The notes under the pieces: model-generated
What the model was told of the DNA's origin: nothing
What the model saw: only the letters and a program-made list of their open reading frames with translations
The model's database searches: none
Translations under genes and position numbers: made by a program
DNA from: Kitasatospora herbaricolor
GTDB lineage: Bacteria > Actinomycetota > Actinomycetes > Streptomycetales > Streptomycetaceae
Direction: 5' to 3'
Assembly (NCBI RefSeq): GCF_030813695.1
Contig: NZ_JAUSVA010000002.1
Span: forward strand, 4,030,001 to 4,094,000
DNA: 64,000 nucleotides
Shown: in pieces, positions 1 through 7,917 of the stretch
How positions within the stretch are numbered: the stretch's first letter is position 1
Layout: each line of letters begins with the position of its first letter

Positions 1-1773
1 CGCCTGGCTGACCTCGCGCTGCCGGTTCTTCGGCCGGTAGCCGCCCTCGGACTCCAGCTTCAGCCGGCGCTCGTGCAGCTCCTCGAAGGAGACCTGCAGG
101 TCGACCTTCCGGGCCGGGATGTCGATCGAGATGATGTCGCCGTCCTCGACCAGCGCGATGGCCCCGCCGGATGCCGCCTCGGGCGAGGCGTGGCCGATGG
201 AGAGGCCCGAGGTGCCGCCGGAGAACCGGCCGTCGGTGATCAGCGCGCAGGCCTTGCCCAGGCCCCGGCCCTTGAGGAAGGAGGTCGGGTAGAGCATCTC
301 CTGCATGCCGGGGCCTCCCTTGGGGCCCTCGTAGCGGATGACGACCACGTCGCCCTCCTTGACCCGCTTGGTCAGGATCGCGTCGACGGCGTCCTCCTGG
401 GACTCCAGCACCACGGCCGGGCCGCTGAAGGTCCAGATCGACTCGTCGACGCCGGCCGTCTTCACGATGCAGCCGTCCTCGGCGAGGTTGCCGTAGAGCA
501 CCGCGAGGCCGCCCTCGACGGAGTAGGCGTGCTCGACGCTGCGGATGCAGCCGCCCGCCGCGTCGGTGTCCAGGGTGTCCCAGCGCTCGGACTGCGAGAA
601 GGCGGTGGCCGAGCGGACGCAGCCCGGGGCGGCGTGGAACAGCTCGACGGCCTCCGGCGACGGCGAGCCGCCGCGGATGTCCCAGCCCTTCAGCCACTCG
701 TCGAGCGAGCCGGAGTGCACGGTGTGCACGTCCTCGTTCAGCAGCCCGCCGCGGTAGAGCTCGCCGAGGATCGCGGGGACGCCGCCGGCCCGGTGGACGT
801 CCTCCATGTAGTACTTGCCGTTGGGCGCGACCTTCGACAGGCACGGCACCTTGCGCGAGATGGCGTCGATGGCCCGCATGTCGAAGTCCACCTCGGCCTC
901 CTGGGCCGCGGCGAGCAGGTGCAGGATCGTGTTGGTGGAGCCGCCCATCGCGATGTCCAGCGCCATGGCGTTCTCGAACGCGGCGCGGGTGGCGATGTTG
1001 CGCGGCAGGACGGAGTAGTCGTCCTGGTGGTAGTGCCGCTTGGTGATGTCGACGATGGTGCGGCCGGCGTCCTCGTACAGCGCCTTGCGGGCGGTGTGGG
1101 TGGCCAGCACCGAGCCGTTGGCGGGCAGCGAGAGGCCGATCGCCTCGGTCAGGCAGTTCATCGAGTTGGCGGTGAACATGCCCGAGCACGACCCGCAGGT
1201 CGGACAGGCGTTCTCCTCGATGATGGCGATGTCCTCGTCCGAGACGTTCTCGTTGACGGCGTCGGAGATCGCGTTGACCAGGTCGAGCTTGCGGACGGTG
1301 CCGTCCACCAGGACGGCCTGGCCGGCCTCCATCGGGCCGCCGGAGACGAAGACGGTCGGGATGTTGAGGCGCAGCGCGGCCATCAGCATGCCCGGGGTGA
1401 TCTTGTCGCAGTTCGAGATGCAGATCAGGGCGTCCGCGCAGTGCGCGTTGACCATGTACTCGACCGAGTCGGCGATCAGGTCGCGCGAGGGCAGCGAGTA
1501 CAGCATGCCGGCGTGGCCCATCGCGATGCCGTCGTCCACCGCGATGGTGTTGAACTCGCGGGGGATGCCGCCGGCCGCCTGGACGGCCTCGGAGACGATC
1601 CGGCCGACCGGCTGCAGGTGGGTGTGGCCCGGCACGAACTCGGTGAAGGAGTTGGCCACCGCGATGATCGGCTTGCCGAAGTCCTCGCGGGCTACGCCGG
1701 CCGCCCGGAGAAGCGCCCGGGCGCCTGCCATGTTGCGACCGTGGGTGACCGTACGGGACTTCAGCTCGGGCAC
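1..1773 (-). CDS. ilvD: Dihydroxy-acid dehydratase, 3' end cut by window edge
   Basis: Dehydrates 2,3-dihydroxy-acids to 2-keto acids in valine, isoleucine and pantothenate precursor synthesis; a cytosolic Fe-S enzyme. 591 codons are visible, and the long (E. coli-like) family form is about 615 residues, so only the last two dozen or so residues are missing. The IlvD/Edd signatures CDKITPGM and [11 protein letters not shown] carry the cluster cysteines, and [10 protein letters not shown] follows. I chose the GTG at 1773 because the sequence from there, beginning [20 protein letters not shown], matches the family N-terminus and GGAG lies about 8 bases upstream; the ATG 14 codons later would drop conserved residues. 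It is read after the methyltransferase gene with about 165 bases between. Identity is secure. Confidence 0.97.
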   Translation of the reverse strand, partial: MPELKSRTVTHGRNMAGARALLRAAGVAREDFGKPIIAVANSFTEFVPGHTHLQPVGRIVSEAVQAAGGIPREFNTIAVDDGIAMGHAGMLYSLPSRDLIADSVEYMVNAHCADALICISNCDKITPGMLMAALRLNIPTVFVSGGPMEAGQAVLVDGTVRKLDLVNAISDAVNENVSDEDIAIIEENACPTCGSCSGMFTANSMNCLTEAIGLSLPANGSVLATHTARKALYEDAGRTIVDITKRHYHQDDYSVLPRNIATRAAFENAMALDIAMGGSTNTILHLLAAAQEAEVDFDMRAIDAISRKVPCLSKVAPNGKYYMEDVHRAGGVPAILGELYRGGLLNEDVHTVHSGSLDEWLKGWDIRGGSPSPEAVELFHAAPGCVRSATAFSQSERWDTLDTDAAGGCIRSVEHAYSVEGGLAVLYGNLAEDGCIVKTAGVDESIWTFSGPAVVLESQEDAVDAILTKRVKEGDVVVIRYEGPKGGPGMQEMLYPTSFLKGRGLGKACALITDGRFSGGTSGLSIGHASPEAASGGAIALVEDGDIISIDIPARKVDLQVSFEELHERRLKLESEGGYRPKNRQREVSQA

Positions 1774-1869
1774 TGTGCTCCACTCCTTCGGAGGCTGCTG
1801 CGGCCGACTGCGCTGGTGGGAGGGTGCAGGGCCGCTGTTAGCTATCGAGCGTACGCCTCAGGTCCAGCG

Positions 1870-1888
1870 CGCGGACGCTCCGTCCGCG
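1870..1888. promoter_or_regulatory. 8-bp inverted repeat upstream of ilvD
   Basis: CGCGGACG, three bases, CGTCCGCG, a perfect hairpin between the end of the methyltransferase gene (1939) and the ilvD start (1773). There is no T-run. It could be a weak terminator for the upstream gene or part of the ilvD leader. I saw no leader peptide rich in branched-chain codons. Confidence 0.35.
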
Positions 1889-1938
1889 ATGCGGTCAGTG
1901 CGGGTCGTACCGTGACCGGCCCCGGCGGCGCCGGCGCG

Positions 1939-2700
1939 TCAGCCCCCGGTGACCGCGACCGTGAGGTCCAGGACGTACGGCTCGGTGACCCAGCCGTCCG
2001 GGAACTCGGCGAGCAGCGCCTCCCGCTCGACCGCCAGCAGCGGCGCGCGGCGCTCGGGGGTGAGCGCCGCCAGGTACGAGCGCGAGGTGAGGTCGGTGAT
2101 CACCTGGTCGACGGTGATCACCCGTTCCCAGCGCAGCACGGCGCTGCCCAGCCGCAGGCCGTACGGCTCCAGGTGCCCGACGATCTCGTTCACCGCGCCG
2201 TAGCCGTGGTAGGAGCCCTGCAGCGCCTCGGCGAGCCGGGTGCCCATCGCCCGGACCCAGCCCGTCGAGCTGTCCTTGACGTTCCACCAGGTGGCCAGCG
2301 CGCCGCCCGGGCGCAGCACCCGGAGCGCCTCGGGGACGGAGCGGGCCGGGTCCGTCCAGTGGAAGGCCTGGGCGTAGGTGATCAGGTCGGCGGTGGAGTC
2401 GTGGAAGGGCAGGTCGTTGCCGTCCCCGCGGACCAGCGGCAGCTCGGGCGAGACGGCGTGCAGGCGCCGGGCCATCCCCGGGGTGGGCTCGACGGCGGTG
2501 ACCCGGGCGCCGCGCGCGGCCAGCAGCCGGGTGGCGATGCCGGTGCCCGCGCCGACGTCCAGCACGTCCGCGCCCTTCAGCGGGCGGCCGGTCAGCCGCT
2601 CCAGCTCGTCGAAGAGTGCGTCGGGGTAGCTCGGCCGGGCCCGGTCGTACTCCTCGGCGACCGCACCGAAGGACGAAGCGAGCGTGTCATGGTCCGTCAT
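1939..2700 (-). CDS. Class I SAM-dependent methyltransferase
   Basis: A 253-residue Methyltransf_11-type protein. The SAM-binding motif I, VLDVGAGTGIATRLLA, lies near residues 46-61, followed by the acidic VEP loop and the post-motif region LITYAQAFHWTDP typical of the UbiE/COQ5-like group. There is no signal peptide or membrane segment, so it should be cytosolic. The substrate cannot be read from sequence. The ATG at 2700 has a G-rich Shine-Dalgarno (GGGGGAG) very close to it. It sits between the isomerase-like gene (ending 2744) and ilvD, all on the same strand, so co-transcription is possible, but no functional link to branched-chain synthesis is evident. Confidence 0.88.
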   Translation of the reverse strand: MTDHDTLASSFGAVAEEYDRARPSYPDALFDELERLTGRPLKGADVLDVGAGTGIATRLLAARGARVTAVEPTPGMARRLHAVSPELPLVRGDGNDLPFHDSTADLITYAQAFHWTDPARSVPEALRVLRPGGALATWWNVKDSSTGWVRAMGTRLAEALQGSYHGYGAVNEIVGHLEPYGLRLGSAVLRWERVITVDQVITDLTSRSYLAALTPERRAPLLAVEREALLAEFPDGWVTEPYVLDLTVAVTGG

Positions 2701-2743
2701 GTCTCCCCCTGCTCACAGTGGTTCGCACTCGTGCGGTCCATCG

Positions 2744-4195
2744 TCAGCGTACCCGGGCGGGGGTGGCCAGGTGGAGCCGGGTGAAGGCGAGCGCCTCGGC
2801 GAGGTCGGCCTCGCGTTCGGCGGCGGAGACCGAGCGGCGGGTGTTGACCTCCAGGACCACGTGGCCGTCGAAGCCGGTCCGGGCCAGGTGTTCCAGCAGT
2901 TCGGCGCAGGGCTGGCTGCCGCGGCCCGGGATCAGGTGCTCGTCCTTGCCGGAGCCGGAGCCGTCGGCCAGGTGGATGTGGGCCAGCCGGTCGCCCATCC
3001 GCCGGACCATCTCCATCGCGTCGATCCGGGAGGTGGAGGCGTGCGACAGGTCGATGGTGAAGTGCCGGTACTCCTCCTCGGTGACGTCCCAGCCGGGGGC
3101 GTAGGCGAGCATCTCGCGGTCGCGGTAGCGCCAGGGGTACATGTTCTCCACCGCGAAGCGGACGTCGGTCTCGCCCGCCATCCGCCCGATCCCCTCGACG
3201 AAGTCGCGGGCGTACTGCCGCTGCCAGCGGAACGGCGGGTGGACGACGACGGCACCGGCGCCGAGCTTCTCGGCGGCGGCCCGGGCCCGGACCAGCTTGG
3301 TCCACGGGTCGGTGGTCCACACCCGCTGGGTGATCAGCAGGCAGGGCGCGTGGACGGCCAGGATCGGCATCCGGTGGGCGTCGGAGAGCCGGCGCAGCGC
3401 CTCGACGTCCTGGCTGACCGGGTCGTTCCAGACCATCACCTCGACGCCGTCGTAGCCCAGCTTCTCGGCCAGTTCGAAGGCCACGGAGGTGGACTCGGGG
3501 TACACCGAGGCGGTGGACAGCGCGACCTTGGTGTCGGGGATGTGCAGCCCGGGGTGCTGCGGCAGGACCAGGCGGTCGGTGGTACGCAGCAGGGGCGCCG
3601 TCCGGGCGGCCCGCTTGGCGGCCTTGACGGCGCCGACGGTCCGCACGGCGCGTTTCACGGCGGCCTTCGCCGGGGTCCGGGGGGCCTTGGCCGCCCCGGC
3701 CGAGGCCTTGGCGGGGGCGGCGGCGGGGGCGGCGGCCCGGGCGCGTTCGCGGCGCCCGGCCGGCCGGCCGGGTTCCGGCGGCCCGGCGGGCACGGCCGGT
3801 GCGGCGTCCTCGGCGGCACGCCCTCGGCGGGGCGCCCTGGGCTGCTTGCCGGCTCCGGCCGGGGGCGGTCCGGCCTGCTCGGGTCCGGCCTGCGTGGTGC
3901 CGGCCTGCGTGGTGCCGGCCTGCGTGGTGCCGGTGCCGCCGGCGGTGCCCGGGTCCGGGAGTTCACCGGCGCCCGGCCGGCCTGCCTTCGCGGCCTTGCC
4001 GGCCTTGCCCGTCCCGCCCGTCCGGCCCGTCCTGCCGCCGGCCGACTTCACCGTCCGGGCGGTCCGGGAGGCCGCCTCCACCGTCCGCCTGGCGGCCGTA
4101 CCCGCCCGGGCCCGGCGCGGCCCGGCCGGCCGCGGCTGCCCCGCACCGGCAGCGCGGCCCTCCTGCGTCCCGTCCTCGTCCGCTGGTTGCGCCAC
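2744..4195 (-). CDS. Sugar phosphate isomerase/epimerase-like TIM barrel with long basic Ala/Lys/Pro N-terminus
   Basis: The last 275 or so residues form a xylose-isomerase-like TIM barrel (AP endonuclease 2 superfamily), with metal-site signatures [32 protein letters not shown] and LEVNTRR. Substrate unknown. The first 205 or so residues are low-complexity Ala/Lys/Arg/Pro/Gly with a threefold TTQAG repeat, resembling histone-H1-like basic tails rather than an enzyme domain. Family members are usually near 280 residues. The annotated GTG at 4195 lacks a clear Shine-Dalgarno, and in-frame GTG codons near residues 180-185 ([10 protein letters not shown]) are alternatives that would give a normal-length protein. 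The C-terminal assignment is firm; the start is not. Confidence 0.75.
   Translation of the reverse strand: MAQPADEDGTQEGRAAGAGQPRPAGPRRARAGTAARRTVEAASRTARTVKSAGGRTGRTGGTGKAGKAAKAGRPGAGELPDPGTAGGTGTTQAGTTQAGTTQAGPEQAGPPPAGAGKQPRAPRRGRAAEDAAPAVPAGPPEPGRPAGRRERARAAAPAAAPAKASAGAAKAPRTPAKAAVKRAVRTVGAVKAAKRAARTAPLLRTTDRLVLPQHPGLHIPDTKVALSTASVYPESTSVAFELAEKLGYDGVEVMVWNDPVSQDVEALRRLSDAHRMPILAVHAPCLLITQRVWTTDPWTKLVRARAAAEKLGAGAVVVHPPFRWQRQYARDFVEGIGRMAGETDVRFAVENMYPWRYRDREMLAYAPGWDVTEEEYRHFTIDLSHASTSRIDAMEMVRRMGDRLAHIHLADGSGSGKDEHLIPGRGSQPCAELLEHLARTGFDGHVVLEVNTRRSVSAAEREADLAEALAFTRLHLATPARVR
3885..3929. repeat. Three perfect 15-bp tandem units inside the basic tail
   Basis: The unit CCGGCCTGCGTGGTG occurs three times head to tail. 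On the minus strand it encodes the TTQAG repeat of the isomerase-like protein, if that region is translated. It is a likely slippage site, and copy number may vary between strains. Confidence 0.9.
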
Positions 4196-4266
4196 GGGAG
4201 ACAGCGTATGCGGACACGGCCCGGAACGGGACGTAGGCGACGAACGTCACGGACCGGGCGGCGTTG

Positions 4267-5229
4267 TCAGCCGGTGAGGGCGGCCCGGTTGCGGTCGGCG
4301 GGGCTGTCCAGGGTGTCGAGGCGGCGCAGGATGATGCCCTCCCGCAGCGCCCACGGACAGATGTCCAGCTCGGCCAGGCCGAAGATGTCCATCGCGGCGT
4401 CCGCGACCAGGGCGCCGGCCAGCAGTTGCCGGGCCCGGCCCGGCGAGACGCCCGGGATCTGCGCCCGCTCGGCGACCGACATCGCGCAGAGCCGGGGCAC
4501 CCAGGCGGACAGGCCGGACCTGGTGAGCTTGCGGGTGGTGTACTGGCCCGCGTCGGCGGGGGCGGCGCCGGTCATCCGGGCCAGCTGCTTGAAGGTCTTG
4601 GAGGTGGCCACCGCGTGGTCCGGCGCCCCGAGCCGGGCGATCTCGCCGGCCACGCTGGCGATCTCGGCCCGGATGTGGCGTCTGAGCCGGCGCAGGTCCT
4701 CCGGGTCGGCGACGTCCCCGGGGAGCCAGCCGGCCGTGAGCCGGCCCGCGCCGAGCGGCAGCGAGCAGGCCACGTCGGGCTGCTCGTCCAGGCCGCAGGC
4801 GATCTCCAGGGAGCCGCCGCCGATGTCGAGGTTGAGCAGCCGGCCGGAGGACCAGCCGAACCAGCGCCGGACGGCCAGGAACGTCAGCCGCGCCTCGTCC
4901 TGGCCGGAGAGCACCCGCAGCTCGACGCCCGTCTCCTCGGCGACCCGCCGCAGCACCTCCTCGCCGTTGCCGGCCTCCCGCACGGCGGAGGTGGCGAACG
5001 GCAGGACGTCCACCACGCCCTTGTCCTCGGCGACCCGGATCGACGAGGCGACCATGCCGATCAGCTTGTCCACGCCGCTCGCGTGGATCGAGCCCTCGGC
5101 GTCGAGCAGTTCCGCCAGCCGCAGCTCCGCCTTGTGGGAGTACGCGGGCAGCGGGGCAGCCCCGGGATGGGCGTCCACCACGAGGAAGTGGACGGTGTTG
5201 GAACCTACGTCTAGAACACCGAGTCGCAT
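4267..5229 (-). CDS. Ppx/GppA family phosphatase
   Basis: A 320-residue actin-like ATPase-fold protein of the exopolyphosphatase/guanosine pentaphosphate phosphohydrolase family. It acts on polyphosphate or pppGpp; which one cannot be told from sequence. It opens with the phosphate-1 motif [17 protein letters not shown] and has the second glycine motif [16 protein letters not shown]. The single-domain length (about 320) fits the short Ppx type and lacks the C-terminal HD domain of the E. coli enzymes. I chose the ATG at 5229 because the conserved motif begins at residue 2. The open frame extends upstream to 5406, but that part is low-complexity Arg/Pro/Ala. It is read just before the isomerase-like gene on the same strand. 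Confidence 0.92.
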   Translation of the reverse strand: MRLGVLDVGSNTVHFLVVDAHPGAAPLPAYSHKAELRLAELLDAEGSIHASGVDKLIGMVASSIRVAEDKGVVDVLPFATSAVREAGNGEEVLRRVAEETGVELRVLSGQDEARLTFLAVRRWFGWSSGRLLNLDIGGGSLEIACGLDEQPDVACSLPLGAGRLTAGWLPGDVADPEDLRRLRRHIRAEIASVAGEIARLGAPDHAVATSKTFKQLARMTGAAPADAGQYTTRKLTRSGLSAWVPRLCAMSVAERAQIPGVSPGRARQLLAGALVADAAMDIFGLAELDICPWALREGIILRRLDTLDSPADRNRAALTG

Positions 5230-5510
5230 AACCGTCCACGCTACGCGATACCACCGACCACCGGTCCTGGCCCGCACATTCCGATCGGCGGGCCGGGACG
5301 TCCGGCCTCCCGCCGCCCGGCGGGGCGCGGCCGGCGGCGGAGCGCGCCCGCACCTGCGGCCGGGCGCAGCGCCGGGCGCCGTGCGGGCCGACCGCCTGAC
5401 GCCCACTCAGGCGGTCGGCTCAGGTCGGTCGCTCGGGACACCGGCCCAGGGCACCGGCTCAGGGCACCGGCCCGCGGCGACGGCCCGCGGCGACGGGTGC
5501 CACCGGCGCG

Positions 5511-6461
5511 CTACGGGGTGCCGGCCGGGGCGGGCTGTCCGCTCCTGGGCGCGCGGCAGCGGGCGTCCACCCACGGCCGGGCCCGGTCCGGCACGTCGGT
5601 GATCAGGCCGGCCGCGTCCCGGTCGGACATCGCCTGCCAGGACGGCTCGTCGTCCAGCGTCCACACGTAGACCTGGTGCCCGGCCCGGCGTTCGGCCCCG
5701 ATCCGCTCGGCGGTCGCCAGCCCCGTGTCCAGGGCCAGCCCGGCCAGCGGCAGGCCGTCCGGCGGGTCCGCCAGGCCGCCGCCCTGGATCAGCACCAGCG
5801 GCAGCCGGGGCGCCTCCTCGTGCGCCTGCCGCAGGTGGGCCGCGGAGAAGGAGTACAGGACGACGTCGGCCCGGCTGGCCGCCGCGATCCGGGCGATCCG
5901 GGCGACGTCCTCGGGCCGCTGCCACTTGATCTCCATCAGCAGCCTGGTCCTGGTGCCGGCCAGCCGGGTCAGCAGCTGTTCGAGCGTCGGAACGGGCTCC
6001 GGGCCGCCCGGGCCGACGGTGACCCGCAGGCCGGCGATCTGGGCGGCCGTCAGGGCGGCCACCTCGCCCTTGCCGTCGGTGACCCGGTCGACGGAGGAGT
6101 CGTGCATCAGGACGGGCACGCCGTCCTTGGTGGTCTGCACGTCGGTCTCCAGCCAGTCGGCGCCGCCCCGCAGGGCGGCCTCGAAGGAGGCCATGGTGTT
6201 CTCCGGGGCGGCGGCGGGCGCGCCGCGGTGGCCGATCACGACCGGCCGGTCGCAGGGCTCGGGGGCCGCGGCCACCTGCGCGCGCAGCGCGGTCACCGGG
6301 GCCGCCGGCGCCGCCCGGCCGGCGGCCGGCGCGGCGCAGCCCGCGGCGAGCACCGCCAGGGTGGCGAGCAGGGCCGCGGGCAGGCGGGGTGGAACGGTCA
6401 AGGCGGGGCTCCGGCTCGGGTCGTGCGCGTCCGGGCGGCGCTCGGACGGTTCATCAAACAT
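5511..6461 (-). CDS. Glycerophosphodiester phosphodiesterase, predicted lipoprotein
   Basis: Hydrolyses glycerophosphodiesters to an alcohol and glycerol-3-phosphate, probably at the outer face of the membrane. 316 residues. A positively charged start is followed by a hydrophobic stretch and the lipobox LAAGC near residues 38-42, so the mature protein should be lipid-anchored. The GDPD domain begins with VIGHRGAPAAAPENTMASF and continues with WLETDVQTTKDGVPVLMHD, carrying the catalytic His and the metal-binding Glu and Asp. KWQRPEDV and WTLDDEP mark the rest of the barrel. The ATG at 6461 is the first start; a later one within the leader is possible. The gap before the phosphatase holds short GC-rich direct repeats and no gene. 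Confidence 0.93.
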   Translation of the reverse strand: MFDEPSERRPDAHDPSRSPALTVPPRLPAALLATLAVLAAGCAAPAAGRAAPAAPVTALRAQVAAAPEPCDRPVVIGHRGAPAAAPENTMASFEAALRGGADWLETDVQTTKDGVPVLMHDSSVDRVTDGKGEVAALTAAQIAGLRVTVGPGGPEPVPTLEQLLTRLAGTRTRLLMEIKWQRPEDVARIARIAAASRADVVLYSFSAAHLRQAHEEAPRLPLVLIQGGGLADPPDGLPLAGLALDTGLATAERIGAERRAGHQVYVWTLDDEPSWQAMSDRDAAGLITDVPDRARPWVDARCRAPRSGQPAPAGTP

Positions 6462-6594
6462 GGGAGCGGGCCGGCGGGGCGAACCGGCGCGGCCCGCCGC
6501 TGCGGCAGGCCGCTGCGGGCCGGGCCGGTTCAGGAACAGTCCGGTTCAGGGCCGGAGCCGGTTCAGGGCTTGGCCGGTTCAGGCCGGGCCGGTT

Positions 6595-7917
6595 TCACAG
6601 CAGGCCGTCCCAGAACTGCTCGACCAGCACGGCCCACCAGTTCTCGGGGTCGTCGAAGACCGTGCGGTCGACCGCCGCCAGCCCCCACTGGAGTTCGGCG
6701 ACGGCCTGCCCGGCCGCGTACGGGTGCAGGCCGCGCAGCCGGGGCAGCCGGTCCGCGAACAGCGACAGGCAGCGGACGAAGGCCGTCAGGTCCGCGTTGC
6801 AGTAGCGGGCCGTGGCGTGGTCCGGGTCGATCGCGCGGACCACGCCGCGCGCGGTGTCCACCGTGATCAGCGCCCAGCCGTCAGTGCCCAGCACCACCTG
6901 CGAGACCAGCTCCTGCGCGGCCCGGACGGTGGCCAGCGTGCCGCGCCCGAGCTCCGCCAGGTGGTCGGCCACCGACGGGAGCACCGGGCCGGGCCGGGTG
7001 CCGTCGGCGATCCCGTCCGGCAGCGGGTGGTGCAGCGCGAAGTACCCCTCGACCAGGACCGGCACGCCGACCCCGAGCAGCGCCCGGGCGGTCACCTCCG
7101 GCAGGTCCGCCCGGCCGACGTCGGCCGGGTCGAAGCGGCGGACGCCGGCCGGGCCGAACTGCTCCGCCAGCCGGGCCGCCAGGGGCCGGTCGTGCTCGGC
7201 CGCGGCCGCGGGCACCGAGCGGGGGAACGGCACCCGGTTGCGCCGGGCGGGCGCGGGCTGCCCCGGCTCCGCGGCGGGCTCCGGCAACGCCCGCAGGGCC
7301 TGCGCCCTGGCGTCCGCGCGCGGCCCGTAGGGGATCTCGAACCCGACCTGGACGGCGGGCAGTTCGGCGGCCAGCGCGTGCGCCCAGTAGCCGCCGGGCA
7401 GGGCTCCGATCCGCAGGTCGGTGCGCACCGACAGCACGTCCTCGGCCCGGACGCCCTGCTGCTGCAGCTGTCGCCAGGCGCGCAGCGCGGGGTGCGCCAG
7501 GCCCGGCTCGGAGCGCAGCGCCAGGGCCCGGGTGCCGCCGAGTTCGTCCCGGTAGGTCAGTTCGGCGCGGGCGCCGGGACCGGTGGCGGGCGGCAGCGCC
7601 GGGTCGTAGCAGCCGGCGCCGAGACTGTCGCGGTAGAACCGGACCACCTCGGGGACGGGGACGGACGGCCAGACGCTGAGCGCGCCGGTTGCGCGGTCGA
7701 CCACCGCGCAGGCCGCGCCGATCTCCTCGGGCGCCCGGCGTTCCCCGGTCAGCGGGTCGACCCGGACCGGCGAGGGGTCCGCCCACAGCACCCAGCCGAG
7801 GTCGAACTCGTGGGCGTGCACCGCCCGGCTGCCGGTGGCGGCGTCGGCGGACGCCCGGGGCAGGTCACCGTTGATCCAGCGGTGGGCGGCGTCGATCGCC
7901 TGCGCGCGGGTGGTCAC
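6595..7917 (-). CDS. YrhB/SUKH-4 immunity protein of the toxin cassette
   Basis: A 440-residue cytosolic protein with two parts. The first hundred or so residues (RAQAIDAAHRWINGD, then WVLWADPSP and CAVVDRATGALSVWPS) look like a YrhB domain, which is common in immunity genes. From about residue 240 on, the segments DVTARALLGVGVP-like, LGTDGWALITVDTARGVV and LQWGLAAVDRTVF resemble SUKH-4. Proteins with this combination sit directly behind polymorphic toxins and neutralise them. The GTG at 7917 overlaps the toxin stop as GTGA, which implies coupled translation and a fixed toxin/antidote ratio. The frame stays open upstream without stops, but this start is dictated by the overlap. Assignment of the SUKH-4 part is by pattern only. 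Confidence 0.82.
   Translation of the reverse strand: MTTRAQAIDAAHRWINGDLPRASADAATGSRAVHAHEFDLGWVLWADPSPVRVDPLTGERRAPEEIGAACAVVDRATGALSVWPSVPVPEVVRFYRDSLGAGCYDPALPPATGPGARAELTYRDELGGTRALALRSEPGLAHPALRAWRQLQQQGVRAEDVLSVRTDLRIGALPGGYWAHALAAELPAVQVGFEIPYGPRADARAQALRALPEPAAEPGQPAPARRNRVPFPRSVPAAAAEHDRPLAARLAEQFGPAGVRRFDPADVGRADLPEVTARALLGVGVPVLVEGYFALHHPLPDGIADGTRPGPVLPSVADHLAELGRGTLATVRAAQELVSQVVLGTDGWALITVDTARGVVRAIDPDHATARYCNADLTAFVRCLSLFADRLPRLRGLHPYAAGQAVAELQWGLAAVDRTVFDDPENWWAVLVEQFWDGLL

Noticed and set aside
1781..1938. Attenuator leader peptide for ilvD
   Set aside because: No short frame with runs of Leu, Ile or Val codons; only a small hairpin.
73..2784. A 903-codon open frame on the plus strand across ilvD and the methyltransferase gene
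   Set aside because: Composition is Arg/Gly/Asp/Val typical of the antisense of high-GC genes; the opposite strand carries clear families. The same applies to the other long antisense frames, such as 2684-5602 and 35714-39244.
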